Shown here one piece after another: positions 1 through 6,942 of a DNA stretch of 15,541 nucleotides. The stretch is from JBHAEC01 sp041855385 (lineage in GTDB: Bacteria; Bacillota; Negativicutes; Veillonellales; Veillonellaceae): the NCBI GenBank assembly GCA_041855385.1, contig JBHAEC010000055.1:1-15541 (forward strand), written 5' to 3'. The notes below the pieces were generated by a model. It was not told the DNA's origin. It saw only the letters and a program-made list of their open reading frames with translations, and did no database searches. How positions within the stretch are numbered: position 1 is the stretch's first letter; every line of letters starts with the position of its first letter. The position numbers were made by a program, and so were the translations under genes.

Positions 1-20
1 AAAATTCCTTGTTTTTTCAT
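1..20 (-). CDS. possible start of a minus-strand gene running off the left edge
   Basis: On the minus strand an ATG at 20-18 begins a frame reading MKKQGI before the window ends. A GGAG ribosome binding site lies at 32-29, eight bases upstream, and a promoter-like pair lies just beyond it. Only six codons are visible, so no product can be named. The very short predicted leader between promoter and GGAG is a weakness of this call. Confidence 0.35.
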
Positions 21-40
21 CTTATCATCTCCATGATTTC

Positions 41-70
41 ATTATACTGAATTATTCTTTATGGTAACAA
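41..70 (-). promoter_or_regulatory. candidate sigma-70 promoter for the left-edge gene
   Basis: Read on the minus strand, TTGTTA (70-65) is followed after 18 bases by a perfect TATAAT (46-41). Transcription would start near 34, almost on top of the GGAG of the left-edge gene. Confidence 0.4.
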
Positions 71-183
71 GAGGTATAGTATTCATGCGTATAGTCAGAG
101 CTTTTGCTATACACTTGCTAAAGATTAGAGCCTTCTAAGTCCTTCTAACTACAAATATTTGTTTTTATACACACCAAAAATAA

Positions 184-212
184 AGCCTACCGATCGAGGT
201 AGGCTCTTTTTT
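184..212. terminator. bidirectional intrinsic terminator
   Basis: AGCCTACC (184-191) pairs perfectly with GGTAGGCT (198-205) around a six-base loop. A T-run follows on the plus strand (207-212) and an A-rich stretch precedes it (about 175-183), so it can work in both directions. It lies just beyond the stop of the minus-strand phage gene ending at 230 and probably ends transcription of the prophage remnant. Confidence 0.75.
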
Positions 213-229
213 ATTTGACACTTCTTCAT

Positions 230-496
230 TTACCTTCTTGCGAAGGCTATATTCGTAGGGGCCGAACGCCACGATGTGCCGATGTCGTCAAACAAATTTG
301 TGATCATGGCGTAAGCCAGAGCATTTGCATAATTAGAAAATGCCTTCCCAGCAGTCCAAACTGTAACGGCATTAAGGAAAGCATCTTCAGATTTATGTTT
401 GAAATATAAATTAACAGTGGAACTCAGCAGAGAATAGACCGCACTTTTATATGCTAACTCTATCCTTCGCTTTGTTTGCCAAAGAGGTCTAGCCAT
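230..496 (-). CDS. truncated phage minor head (Mu gpF-like) protein, N-terminal remnant
   Basis: This 88-residue product opens with MARPLWQTKRRIE and continues as an alpha-helical segment ending near the sequence SWRSAP. From memory this resembles the N-terminus of minor head/head-morphogenesis proteins that follow portal genes in siphophages; intact relatives run to several hundred residues. Here the frame ends at FARR and a stop, 25 bases before a terminator, so it is a 3'-truncated remnant. The start is well supported: AAGGAG (507-502) lies five bases before the ATG. The gene lies downstream of the portal remnant on the same strand, separated by 134 bases that hold an opposite-strand RNA candidate. 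Whether the stub is translated to a useful product is unknown. The family call rests on pattern recognition and gene order. Confidence 0.5.
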   Translation of the reverse strand: MARPLWQTKRRIELAYKSAVYSLLSSTVNLYFKHKSEDAFLNAVTVWTAGKAFSNYANALAYAMITNLFDDIGTSWRSAPTNIAFARR

Positions 497-513
497 ATAT
501 ACTCCTTATAACG

Positions 514-542
514 TTGACTTTACAGCCCTTCAATACTATAAT
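514..542 (+). promoter_or_regulatory. near-consensus sigma-70 promoter inside the prophage remnant
   Basis: TTGACT (514-519), a 17-base spacer and a perfect TATAAT (537-542) form one of the best promoters in the window. It points to the plus strand, against the phage genes. The predicted start near 549-550 falls two bases before the inverted repeat at 552-628. No plus-strand open reading frame with a ribosome binding site follows. Confidence 0.65.
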
Positions 543-549
543 GAAATTA

Positions 550-638
550 GAAACAGACCGCTGACAGCAGAAAGTCGCAGTAGCTGCCAACCAAATGGAG
601 AGGATGTGCGTTCTCCCAGCGGTCTGTTATTTATTTGT
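550..638 (+). ncRNA. candidate small structured RNA with closed terminal stem
   Basis: The segment is closed by a perfect 12-bp stem: positions 552-563 pair with 617-628. Inside are a 6-bp hairpin (597-602 with 611-616, the last pair G-U, eight-base loop) and a weaker 4-bp hairpin (GCAG at 567-570 or 577-580 with CUGC at 584-587), joined by an A-rich linker at 589-596. A U-rich tail (UUAUUUAUUU, 627-636) follows the closing stem, so the stem could also help end transcription. A strong promoter ends seven bases upstream. The transcript would be about 80-90 nt and would overlap the last codons of the portal gene in antisense. It matches no RNA family I can recognise. Other explanations are a large-loop terminator, an attenuator between phage genes on the other strand, or a small inverted-repeat element. 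Confidence 0.5.
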
Positions 639-1812
639 AAATTTTAAATCCCGTTAACAAGAAATTTAATTTATAGTTATGTAATTCGGGCGAAACAATA
701 GCCATATTATCTCCGAAAGTTATTTCAAAGGTACCTCTACTATTTTTTGATAGGGTGCCTTTTTTTATTGGTTCATCAATGGCATCAAAAAACGATTCGA
801 ATTGTTCTTCGGTGAATCCGTCTCGCTTTTTACGGCTTTGTAATATATGTGAAATGCCTAGCTTATTATTTCCCCAAACAAGGGTTATTCCACCTATATC
901 ATCTCTATGATAGGCGTCTTTTATATGTCCCTCTTTTGATTTTATTAATAAATTAATAGCCTCTCTACCTTTAGCTCCTGTGAGTTCCTTTCCTAAAACT
1001 TGCGAAACATCATCCGGCATTTCACCTTCATTTGAGCTTAACTTACCGAACCTACCATTATCATCTCTAGGGTGTTCACTTTCATTCCATTCGGAATCCA
1101 TAGCCTTATTTGATATATCGTCAGAGTCATCACCATTTATTGCGGGAGATAACCCTTCACCCATACCAAACATATCCTCACCGGCACCTTGTACGTCATC
1201 GTCCGCCTCTTCGATTTGAGAGTCCGTGATATTGGTCCACATACCCGTTTGCCGTGAGGATTGCTGCAGCTCCTTGAGCGCCGTTTTTCTTCCAATTAAC
1301 CCGGATGTATATGCTTCGATGACGGCAGTCGTTTGCTTGCTGCCGAGGTCTTGCTTTTCCATATCATTCGCGCGGCGTACAGGATTAAACGCAAAATCTA
1401 AGTCGTCCGGCACGCCACCAAGAGTGGATGTAAAAATAACCGGCAACAACTTGTCGAATATAGGCCTTAGTTGTGCTTCCTGCGCCGCTTCGATTGTATC
1501 GAAGTAATTCTCCATATCCGACTCCCCAGTGGAATTCATGCCAGCAGGCGAACGACCGAATAGTTTCGTTACCGGAATTCCGGAAGCTCCAGCTACATCC
1601 ATCATAAAGCGGTCATATACTTCGCTAATTCCTGAGAAGGTGTACGTATGTTGCTGATATTCGTCGTCCTTGCCAAGCACTTGCATGGCCGAATTATTTA
1701 AGAGCATATTCATACCTTCGACTGTGTTGTACAAATCCTGTACGCTTTTTTCGTTCCCTAGCGCCAGCACTTGATCCATGCCGTCGATTTTAAGAATCCG
1801 AATGTTGACCAT
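631..1812 (-). CDS. 5'-truncated phage portal protein fused to a BECR-type nuclease domain
   Basis: Residues 1-200 match the C-terminal half of DUF1073/Acb1-like-type phage portal proteins; the stretch GIPVTKLFGRSPAG (78-91) followed by a TGESD turn is characteristic. The N-terminal half is missing: upstream in-frame codons run only to a stop at 1866-1864, the first ATG is internal to the family, and no ribosome binding site precedes it. An acidic linker (about 200-240) leads to a WNESEHPRDDNGRF motif (242-255), common in phage head proteins before an added domain. Residues 280-393 resemble the phage barnase/EndoU/colicin E5/RelE-like (PBECR) RNases: a GHIKDAYHR segment (295-303), LVWG (311-314), GISHIL (319-324) and candidate catalytic His296, His302 and His322. 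By hand count GC is about 33% over 661-960 (nuclease part) and about 49% over 1321-1620 (portal part), which suggests the domain was acquired. Probably a non-functional portal; whether the nuclease part is made is unknown. Confidence 0.7.
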   Translation of the reverse strand: MVNIRILKIDGMDQVLALGNEKSVQDLYNTVEGMNMLLNNSAMQVLGKDDEYQQHTYTFSGISEVYDRFMMDVAGASGIPVTKLFGRSPAGMNSTGESDMENYFDTIEAAQEAQLRPIFDKLLPVIFTSTLGGVPDDLDFAFNPVRRANDMEKQDLGSKQTTAVIEAYTSGLIGRKTALKELQQSSRQTGMWTNITDSQIEEADDDVQGAGEDMFGMGEGLSPAINGDDSDDISNKAMDSEWNESEHPRDDNGRFGKLSSNEGEMPDDVSQVLGKELTGAKGREAINLLIKSKEGHIKDAYHRDDIGGITLVWGNNKLGISHILQSRKKRDGFTEEQFESFFDAIDEPIKKGTLSKNSRGTFEITFGDNMAIVSPELHNYKLNFLLTGFKIYK

Positions 1813-1887
1813 AAAGGTGAGCAGCCAGATGTCGCCTTTTCGGGTAAATGGCTTTTTGACGGATCAACGGTGGCTTCCGCGTCGAAG

Positions 1888-1917
1888 TTATCTTTGGGAG
1901 AAAGCGCGTGATATAAT
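1888..1917 (+). promoter_or_regulatory. candidate promoter of ogt
   Basis: A perfect TATAAT at 1912-1917 is preceded after 18 bases by a poor -35 match, TTATCT (1888-1893). It lies 46 bases before the ogt start codon. No Ada-type operator is evident. Confidence 0.4.
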
Positions 1918-1963
1918 GTAACAAACAGGTATTATCTATAAAATATAGGGAAAGGAGCCTTGC

Positions 1964-2560
1964 ATGAATCAGGAACACAAAAAAGAAATACATACTAAAA
2001 CAATCTATTCCTGTACATTAACCAATACGCCTACCTTGTATACCCCCATTCGATTGTATAGCGACGGTTCTTCCTTGATAGGCCTAACGCTCAAAAAGCA
2101 AAGCTTCTCATTAATCGCCTATCCTAACGCCACATTAGAGGTTTGCAAAGTAGATGATTTGCCCATATTTAAGGAAACTGCCGCTTGGCTACAAGCGTAC
2201 TTTAATAAAGACACCCTACCAAAGCCTCCTGCGATAAAGGTAAAAGGGACCCCTTTTCAAGAATTAGTTTGGGCTCTTCTCCTAAAAATTCCGCAGGGGA
2301 GTCTTACCACATATGGAGAGTTATCACAACAAGTAGCACTTCACCTTAATAAAGATCGTATGTCCGCTCAAGCGATAGGAAATGCAGTGGGGAGCAACCC
2401 CATTTCTATTTTAATACCCTGTCACCGCATAATAGGAAAAACAGGCCGGCTCACCGGCTATGCAGGTGGCGTAGATCTCAAAATAGCGCTATTAACGCTT
2501 GAGGGTTGGTCTTTAAAAATACATTCTCATTCACTTCCTAACTCGATTGTACTGAAATAA
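1964..2560 (+). CDS. ogt: methylated-DNA--protein-cysteine S-methyltransferase
   Basis: This cytoplasmic suicide repair protein moves the alkyl group from O6-alkylguanine (and O4-alkylthymine) in DNA onto its own cysteine. The 198-residue product has a variable N-terminal domain (about 1-90) and the conserved DNA-binding/active-site domain (about 95-182). The acceptor is Cys153 in PCHR (152-155), followed by the usual GRLTGYAGG loop (161-169). The recognition-helix position often held by an arginine finger is Gln136 in SAQAIGNAV; from memory this variant is common in Firmicute homologues, so it is not an anomaly. The start follows AAAGGAG (1951-1957) by six bases. It is monocistronic, between the prophage scar and a bidirectional terminator. 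The N-terminus (1-25) is slightly longer than the usual 155-175-residue family size; a later start is not supported by a ribosome binding site. Confidence 0.93.
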   Translation: MNQEHKKEIHTKTIYSCTLTNTPTLYTPIRLYSDGSSLIGLTLKKQSFSLIAYPNATLEVCKVDDLPIFKETAAWLQAYFNKDTLPKPPAIKVKGTPFQELVWALLLKIPQGSLTTYGELSQQVALHLNKDRMSAQAIGNAVGSNPISILIPCHRIIGKTGRLTGYAGGVDLKIALLTLEGWSLKIHSHSLPNSIVLK

Positions 2561-2576
2561 TACAAACGACACAATA

Positions 2577-2653
2577 AAAACCCTCTCTCGAAGAATGTCC
2601 ACTTTTCTCTCCGGATAGAGAAAAGATAAACATCCTATTTGAGAAAGGGTTTT
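2577..2653. terminator. long bidirectional terminator with nested hairpin
   Basis: An outer 13-bp stem with one mismatch (2577-2589 with 2641-2653) begins with four A and ends with four T. It encloses a second perfect 9-bp hairpin, CTTTTCTCT (2602-2610) with AGAGAAAAG (2617-2625). It sits between the convergent ogt (+) and the exported-protein gene ending at 2669 (-) and probably stops both. Confidence 0.75.
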
Positions 2654-2668
2654 ATCATTTCCTAAAGC

Positions 2669-3403
2669 TTACGGCGCAATGGATCGCACCATATTGTCCA
2701 CTATAGGTGTTAAGTGTTCACGCTCCGCATCAGAGGTAATAAACAGGAGTACATTAGCCTCCTCTCCCCGAATCTGAAAGAACGCTTTTGCATAAAGCAT
2801 GTGCTCAAAGCCGTTAACATCTATGGTGGCACGACTGCCTACCACATAGGTAGGGGTTTTTGCCCCTGTCAGCAAAGTAATAGGCTCTTCGCTCAATGTT
2901 ATAATAATCGGTGCTTCCCCATTGGGAGGCACTTTATATTTTTTTCTAATACTGTCTGCTATTTTCTCTTCCACATTCATCCATTGCTCATTTAAAAGGG
3001 CAAGGGTAACCTGTGTCATTGGCGCATTCACATCAGCTAAGCCTTGTATCGGCATTTGGCTCAATATCTGTGGGTTTAGCCGACTTGCCATAAGCTCTCC
3101 TGTCATAATAGCCTTAGGCGAGTTATACTGCACTTGATAATAGTCTACTTCTTTTCCCAGCAAAGGTTCTCCAATCTTCAATCCTTGCGGATTTTCTATC
3201 CCCTTATCCCGGGAAGAAGGTTCAGGCATAGATGCCAATACGAACTGTACCAAATGAGACGAAGACAGAGCATGAATGCCCACTCTTTCAGGTACTTCCA
3301 TAGTGCCTACAACGGTTTTCACGGAAGCTGCTCCAACCGGCAAGGCAAGGGCACAAGAAACAAGAAGGGTACTTAATAATTTTTTCCACAATACTTTTCT
3401 CAT
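2669..3403 (-). CDS. exported protein of unknown function (partner of the 3406-4437 product)
   Basis: The function is not recognised. The 244-residue product has a signal peptide: basic MRKVLWKK, a hydrophobic stretch to residue 25, and a likely cut after VGA. A LVSC sequence (14-17) could instead act as a lipobox, so it may be a lipoprotein. The rest is soluble, with mixed alpha/beta character and no obvious catalytic motif. Residues 198-241 align without gaps with the C-terminus of the upstream gene product (GF, Leu, Thr, Asp, Glu, then PIV and Met in register), implying a common module. The start is two bases past the upstream stop, with AAAGGAGG lying inside the upstream gene's last codons, so the two genes are almost certainly translationally coupled. 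It is last in the pncB transcription unit, ending at a terminator. Confidence 0.8.
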   Translation of the reverse strand: MRKVLWKKLLSTLLVSCALALPVGAASVKTVVGTMEVPERVGIHALSSSHLVQFVLASMPEPSSRDKGIENPQGLKIGEPLLGKEVDYYQVQYNSPKAIMTGELMASRLNPQILSQMPIQGLADVNAPMTQVTLALLNEQWMNVEEKIADSIRKKYKVPPNGEAPIIITLSEEPITLLTGAKTPTYVVGSRATIDVNGFEHMLYAKAFFQIRGEEANVLLFITSDAEREHLTPIVDNMVRSIAP

Positions 3404-3405
3404 TC

Positions 3406-4437
3406 TTATTTCCCTCCTTTAAGGGGAAGACCTGTCATCTCCCTCACAATGGGTAGCCACGTTTCATAGTTCACGTCAGGCGTAAAAATCAGTGTTGCTA
3501 CCACTCGGTCAGGATCCGCCTTCGCCCATGAATATATTCCAAGAGGGAAATAAAACCCGTCTATTTGCAGATTTATCCGTTGTGACTCCAAGGCAATTTT
3601 ACTTCTTCCTTTCTCAACGATTGTCAATCCCGAATACGCCAAAAGATCTACATTGACACTCTTTACATAGTTCTCCAAATGGACGAATGCCGCCGGATTC
3701 TTTACCATCATGGCCTTTACTTTTGGATCTGTTTCAATAGACGCCTTCCACGTTTGTTGGGATAGGAGAATTTGTTCTTCTATCTTCTTTTTAATGTCTT
3801 CTTTAGATAGGGGGCGAATTTCTTTCTCAGCCTTTATATAGTTCTCCGGGCTATACGTATCATTGCGATTTGTTTCTACATTTAGTAAGGCTTGCACCAA
3901 ATCTTTATCCACATCCATTTGAAGTACATAGGCAACTGATCCTGCGCTCATGCCATGTTTTTTCAGCTCATAAAAAGCCAAGTTGTTTATATAGGGCCCT
4001 TTATGGTCAGCAAAGGCTTTTAAGGCGTTGTCCTCTTTTGTTTCTGTTTTTGTCCCCTTACGTGCCTTTACTTCTTCGGTAAATACTTTTTTAAGTTCTG
4101 CATTGATTTCATTGGCTGTTTTCTTGTCAAGAAGACCTCCATCTTTTGTTTTCCCGAGCACCTCCTGTGCATCAAAAACAGAAATGCCCTTAGGCACCGT
4201 AACAACAGTGCCATCCAGCCACTTCATATTCTTTCCCTCAGTAACGACTGTTTCGGAACGGGGCTTAGCGGAAGGAAAAAGTGGGTTCAAAGCCCCATCC
4301 TTCATGCTAGCGGTCATTACAGGGACATTTTCCGAATACGAACCGATATCCCCTACCTCTTCGGCATGCACTTGAAAGGCAATCCCGGCAAAAAGGCCGG
4401 CTACTGCCAAAAGCTTTATCTTTTTTGAATACTTCAC
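3406..4437 (-). CDS. exported protein of unknown function
   Basis: The function is not recognised. The 343-residue product begins with a typical signal peptide (basic MKYSKKIK, hydrophobic 9-22, probable cut after VHA at 23-25), leaving an acidic mature N-terminus, so it should act outside the cytoplasmic membrane. The centre (about 100-240) is highly charged and helical. Residues 294-334 resemble the end of the downstream product. Its start is GTG at 4437-4435, supported by GGAGG six bases upstream. It begins 18 bases after the pncB stop, which places it in the same transcript, but nothing in the sequence links it chemically to NAD metabolism. Possible roles such as envelope protein or secreted adhesion/stress factor cannot be separated from sequence alone. 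Confidence 0.82.
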   Translation of the reverse strand: MKYSKKIKLLAVAGLFAGIAFQVHAEEVGDIGSYSENVPVMTASMKDGALNPLFPSAKPRSETVVTEGKNMKWLDGTVVTVPKGISVFDAQEVLGKTKDGGLLDKKTANEINAELKKVFTEEVKARKGTKTETKEDNALKAFADHKGPYINNLAFYELKKHGMSAGSVAYVLQMDVDKDLVQALLNVETNRNDTYSPENYIKAEKEIRPLSKEDIKKKIEEQILLSQQTWKASIETDPKVKAMMVKNPAAFVHLENYVKSVNVDLLAYSGLTIVEKGRSKIALESQRINLQIDGFYFPLGIYSWAKADPDRVVATLIFTPDVNYETWLPIVREMTGLPLKGGK

Positions 4438-4455
4438 AGATTTCCTCCTCTATTA

Positions 4456-5907
4456 TTACATAAGACGGCTTTTTTCAATAACCTCATTGCGAAGCTGCAT
4501 AAGTTTTTCACTCAAATTCACCTTGCTTAATTGTGGATTGATAAGACGCAAATATTCCGGCCACAAAATGGATATTTGTTTTTCTCCATAAGCGATGATT
4601 TCCTGCAAACTCGGCTCCTCATATACTAACTCGCCATCCTTAAATATGGGCTTTAAAAGATCGACTACTTCGAATTCCCCTGCCCGCAAAGGAATAAATT
4701 TCCACGGGTATTGGTAATCCTTAAAAATATAGTCTGCATGAGAGTTAATCTCCTCTCCTTCTAAAGCTATCACATCTCCGATAAGTTTCCGGTTGTCCTT
4801 CCTTAAAAGACGGTACACCTTTTTAATCCCCGGATTTGTCACCTTTTCTACATTATCAGAGATCTTCATTTTGGGGATAAATGTGTCTCCTTCCCATTTT
4901 CCTGCCAGCTTATACACCCCACCCAAAGCCGGATTACCTTCCGCCGTAATAAGTTTGGTTCCCACTCCCCAACCGTTGATTTCTGCGCCTTGCCTTTTTA
5001 GATCGGCAATAAGGTATTCATCCAGATCATTGGTAGCCATGATGATGGCATCCGTAAATCCTGCCGCATCCAGCATTTTTCGGGCCTGCTTAGACAAGAA
5101 CGCCAAATCCCCGCTGTCCAGCCTGATGCCGTATCCTGCCGGCATTGTTCCGCCACGACGTTTTCTCACTTCATCGAAAACAATAATCGCATTGGGAACT
5201 CCCTGACGCAAGGTATCATAGGTATCAACCAATAGAGTCAATGCATTCTCATACTCTTCGGCGTACACTCTGAAAGCTTCCAGCTCAGACGGAAAGCTCA
5301 TCACCCAACTATGGGCCATGGTCCCCACCGGCTTCATGCCGAATTTGGCGGCCGCCAATACATTACTGGTACCGTCAAACCCGCCAATCATCGCAGCCCT
5401 GGCACCATAAAGTGCAGCACTGCTTCCCTGGGCTCTTCTAAGACCAAACTCAGCTAATTTGTCCGTTCCCGCCACTGTTCGAATACGCCTAGCCTTTGTG
5501 GCGATAAGCGATTCGTGGTTTAAAAACATGGAAATAGCCGTTTCAATGAGCATAGCCTCATCATTGGGAGCTTCTACTCGAAGGAGTATTTCCTTCGGGA
5601 AGGCTACTGTTCCTTCAGGAACGGCATACACATCACCGGTAAAGCGAAAGTCCCGCAAATAGTCTAAGAATCTTTCCTTAAACAGTCCTGTAGAAGCCAG
5701 GTACGCAATATCATCCTCCGAAAAAGATAAATTCTTTAGATACGAAATGACATGAGATAATCCTGCCACTATCGTATAAGATCCCCCAAATGGATTCGTC
5801 CGATAAAATCGGTCGAATACAGTTCTTGTTCTATGTAGTTTTTTTTCAAATAACCCCTGCATCATGGTCAACTGGTACAGATCCGTCAACAATGCTTCAC
5901 TTCTCAT
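4456..5907 (-). CDS. pncB: nicotinate phosphoribosyltransferase
   Basis: This enzyme joins nicotinate and PRPP, with ATP hydrolysis, to give nicotinate mononucleotide in the Preiss-Handler route to NAD; it acts in the cytoplasm. Family hallmarks, numbered from the ATG at 5907, are LLTDLYQLTM near the N-terminus, DGTSN (178-182), GTMAHS with the phosphorylatable His199, DTYDT (228-232), RLDSGDLA with DSGD at 264-267, ATNDLDEY and a GVGTKL phosphate-binding stretch. At 483 residues it fits the long Firmicute-type enzymes. A longer frame starts at GTG 5916, but that codon lies inside the AGAGGTG ribosome binding site (5920-5914), so the ATG six bases later is preferred. It is first in an operon with two exported proteins; the matching nicotinamidase lies at 9116-9631. 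Confidence 0.95.
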   Translation of the reverse strand: MRSEALLTDLYQLTMMQGLFEKKLHRTRTVFDRFYRTNPFGGSYTIVAGLSHVISYLKNLSFSEDDIAYLASTGLFKERFLDYLRDFRFTGDVYAVPEGTVAFPKEILLRVEAPNDEAMLIETAISMFLNHESLIATKARRIRTVAGTDKLAEFGLRRAQGSSAALYGARAAMIGGFDGTSNVLAAAKFGMKPVGTMAHSWVMSFPSELEAFRVYAEEYENALTLLVDTYDTLRQGVPNAIIVFDEVRKRRGGTMPAGYGIRLDSGDLAFLSKQARKMLDAAGFTDAIIMATNDLDEYLIADLKRQGAEINGWGVGTKLITAEGNPALGGVYKLAGKWEGDTFIPKMKISDNVEKVTNPGIKKVYRLLRKDNRKLIGDVIALEGEEINSHADYIFKDYQYPWKFIPLRAGEFEVVDLLKPIFKDGELVYEEPSLQEIIAYGEKQISILWPEYLRLINPQLSKVNLSEKLMQLRNEVIEKSRLM

Positions 5908-5921
5908 TTTTAACACCTCTT

Positions 5922-6005
5922 TTGACTATGATTATACTCGAAAAAATATGGTATAATTATCGTCACAGATATTCTTGAATTTCCCTTAAAGAAGACCAAT
6001 ATATA
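5922..6005. promoter_or_regulatory. divergent promoter region between pncB and the EamA gene
   Basis: The 132-base gap has a TATAAT box on the minus strand (5936-5931) 24 bases before the pncB ATG, and another on the plus strand (5952-5957); neither has a good -35 at proper spacing. A further plus-strand pair, TTGAAT (5975-5980) with AT-rich TATATT (6000-6005), could serve the transporter gene. I see no recognisable NiaR-type or other repressor site. Confidence 0.4.
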
Positions 6006-6039
6006 TTAGTTCTACATATAGAGAAAGGATTCCTTTATT

Positions 6040-6942
6040 ATGATGCTAGCCCGATTGATGCTACTGTTAACAGCCTTTATCTGGGGCTCTACCTTTGTGG
6101 CACAAAGAATTAGTACCGATACTATCGGCCCCTTTTCATACAATATGATCCGCTTTTTTATCGGTTCCTTGGCACTGCTTCCGGTCATGTCTTTTTTCAA
6201 GGACAGTATCCCTACCCGGAAGGCGCCTCTTCCTTTTTGGATGGCTGCCGCATTGGCAGGATTCTTTCTCTTTGCCGGGGCAAGCTTACAGCAAATCGGA
6301 CTTGCAGGAACAACGGCAAGTAAAGCCGGATTTATTACCGCTCTTTACATTGTTTTCGTTCCCATTATAGGTCTGTTTCTAGGTCATCGCCTCCCCTACT
6401 TAGCAATCTTAGGTGTTATATTAGCGGTACTTGGACTTTTCTTTATGACGATGGGACAAAGTAGTTTTACCATGGAAGCAGGAGACTTCTTAATTACCGT
6501 AAGCACTCTATTTTGGGCAGGACATATTTTGCTTCTTACCTATTTATCACCCCGTTATCCGGGAATTAAGCTGGCCGCAGGACAATTCCTTTTTTGTTCC
6601 CTCTTTAGCGGCGTATTGGTTCTTTTTACGGAGACTTTAACTCCATCTATGATAAAAGCCACGTTAATCCCCCTCCTCTACGGAGGGCTTCTCTCCGTTG
6701 CCATCGGCTTTACCTTACAGCTCATAGCTCAAAAAAAATTACCTCCCACGGAGGCTTCGCTACTAATGAGCTTGGAAATGGTATTTAGTGCCCTTACCGG
6801 GTACCTTATTCTTGGAGAAACATTAAATACAACCGAACTATTGGGGGCTATCCTCCTGTCCTTCGGAATATTATTGGCACAGATACCAACCTCTCCTAAA
6901 TGGTCTATTTCTCTTCATTCAAAGGTTAAACGACTATCATGA
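6040..6942 (+). CDS. EamA/DMT-family membrane transporter
   Basis: This 300-residue hydrophobic protein has the layout of the drug/metabolite transporter superfamily: two EamA repeats (about 3-135 and 145-283) and roughly ten membrane helices. The first helix carries the usual AFIWGSTFVA (12-21), and each repeat ends with a GxxLGE/LGxxL-like stretch, as in YILGETLN of the second half. Family members export amino acids, nucleobases or other metabolites or import precursors; the substrate cannot be told from the sequence. The start ATG follows AAAGGA (6024-6029) by ten bases; the ribosome binding site lies in a small palindrome AAAGGATTCCTTT (6024-6036). The stop overlaps the next gene's ATG by four bases, so the two are translationally coupled. 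Confidence 0.88.
   Translation: MMLARLMLLLTAFIWGSTFVAQRISTDTIGPFSYNMIRFFIGSLALLPVMSFFKDSIPTRKAPLPFWMAAALAGFFLFAGASLQQIGLAGTTASKAGFITALYIVFVPIIGLFLGHRLPYLAILGVILAVLGLFFMTMGQSSFTMEAGDFLITVSTLFWAGHILLLTYLSPRYPGIKLAAGQFLFCSLFSGVLVLFTETLTPSMIKATLIPLLYGGLLSVAIGFTLQLIAQKKLPPTEASLLMSLEMVFSALTGYLILGETLNTTELLGAILLSFGILLAQIPTSPKWSISLHSKVKRLS

Larger units (their letters stand above)
213..1865 (-). mobile_element. decayed prophage fragment (portal / minor head region)
   Basis: Two adjacent minus-strand genes look like consecutive structural genes of a tailed phage: a portal protein and the start of a minor head protein. Both are cut. The portal lacks its N-terminal part (in-frame homology fades near 1815-1840 and the frame stops at 1866-1864), and the head protein stops after 88 codons. 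No terminase, capsid, integrase or att repeats are visible. The boundaries are estimates from where phage-like reading frames end and host-type signals (terminator on the left, ogt promoter on the right) begin. Confidence 0.6.

Noticed and set aside
552..628. Hammerhead-type ribozyme or tRNA-like gene in the structured phage segment
   Set aside because: No CUGANGA plus GAAA hammerhead core in the needed order on either strand, and no T-loop or anticodon arm typical of tRNA.
552..628. Miniature inverted-repeat element (12-bp terminal repeats)
   Set aside because: No target-site duplication flanks the repeats and no second copy is in the window; the adjoining promoter makes an RNA gene the better reading, though it is not excluded.
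1790..1993. 67-residue minus-strand ORF upstream of the portal remnant
   Set aside because: It overlaps the portal 5' end in another frame and runs back through the ogt promoter and start; no ribosome binding site or protein-like character.
2369..2375. Missing arginine finger in Ogt (Gln136) as a sign of inactivity
   Set aside because: From memory Gln at this position is common in Firmicute homologues, and the PCHR active site is intact.
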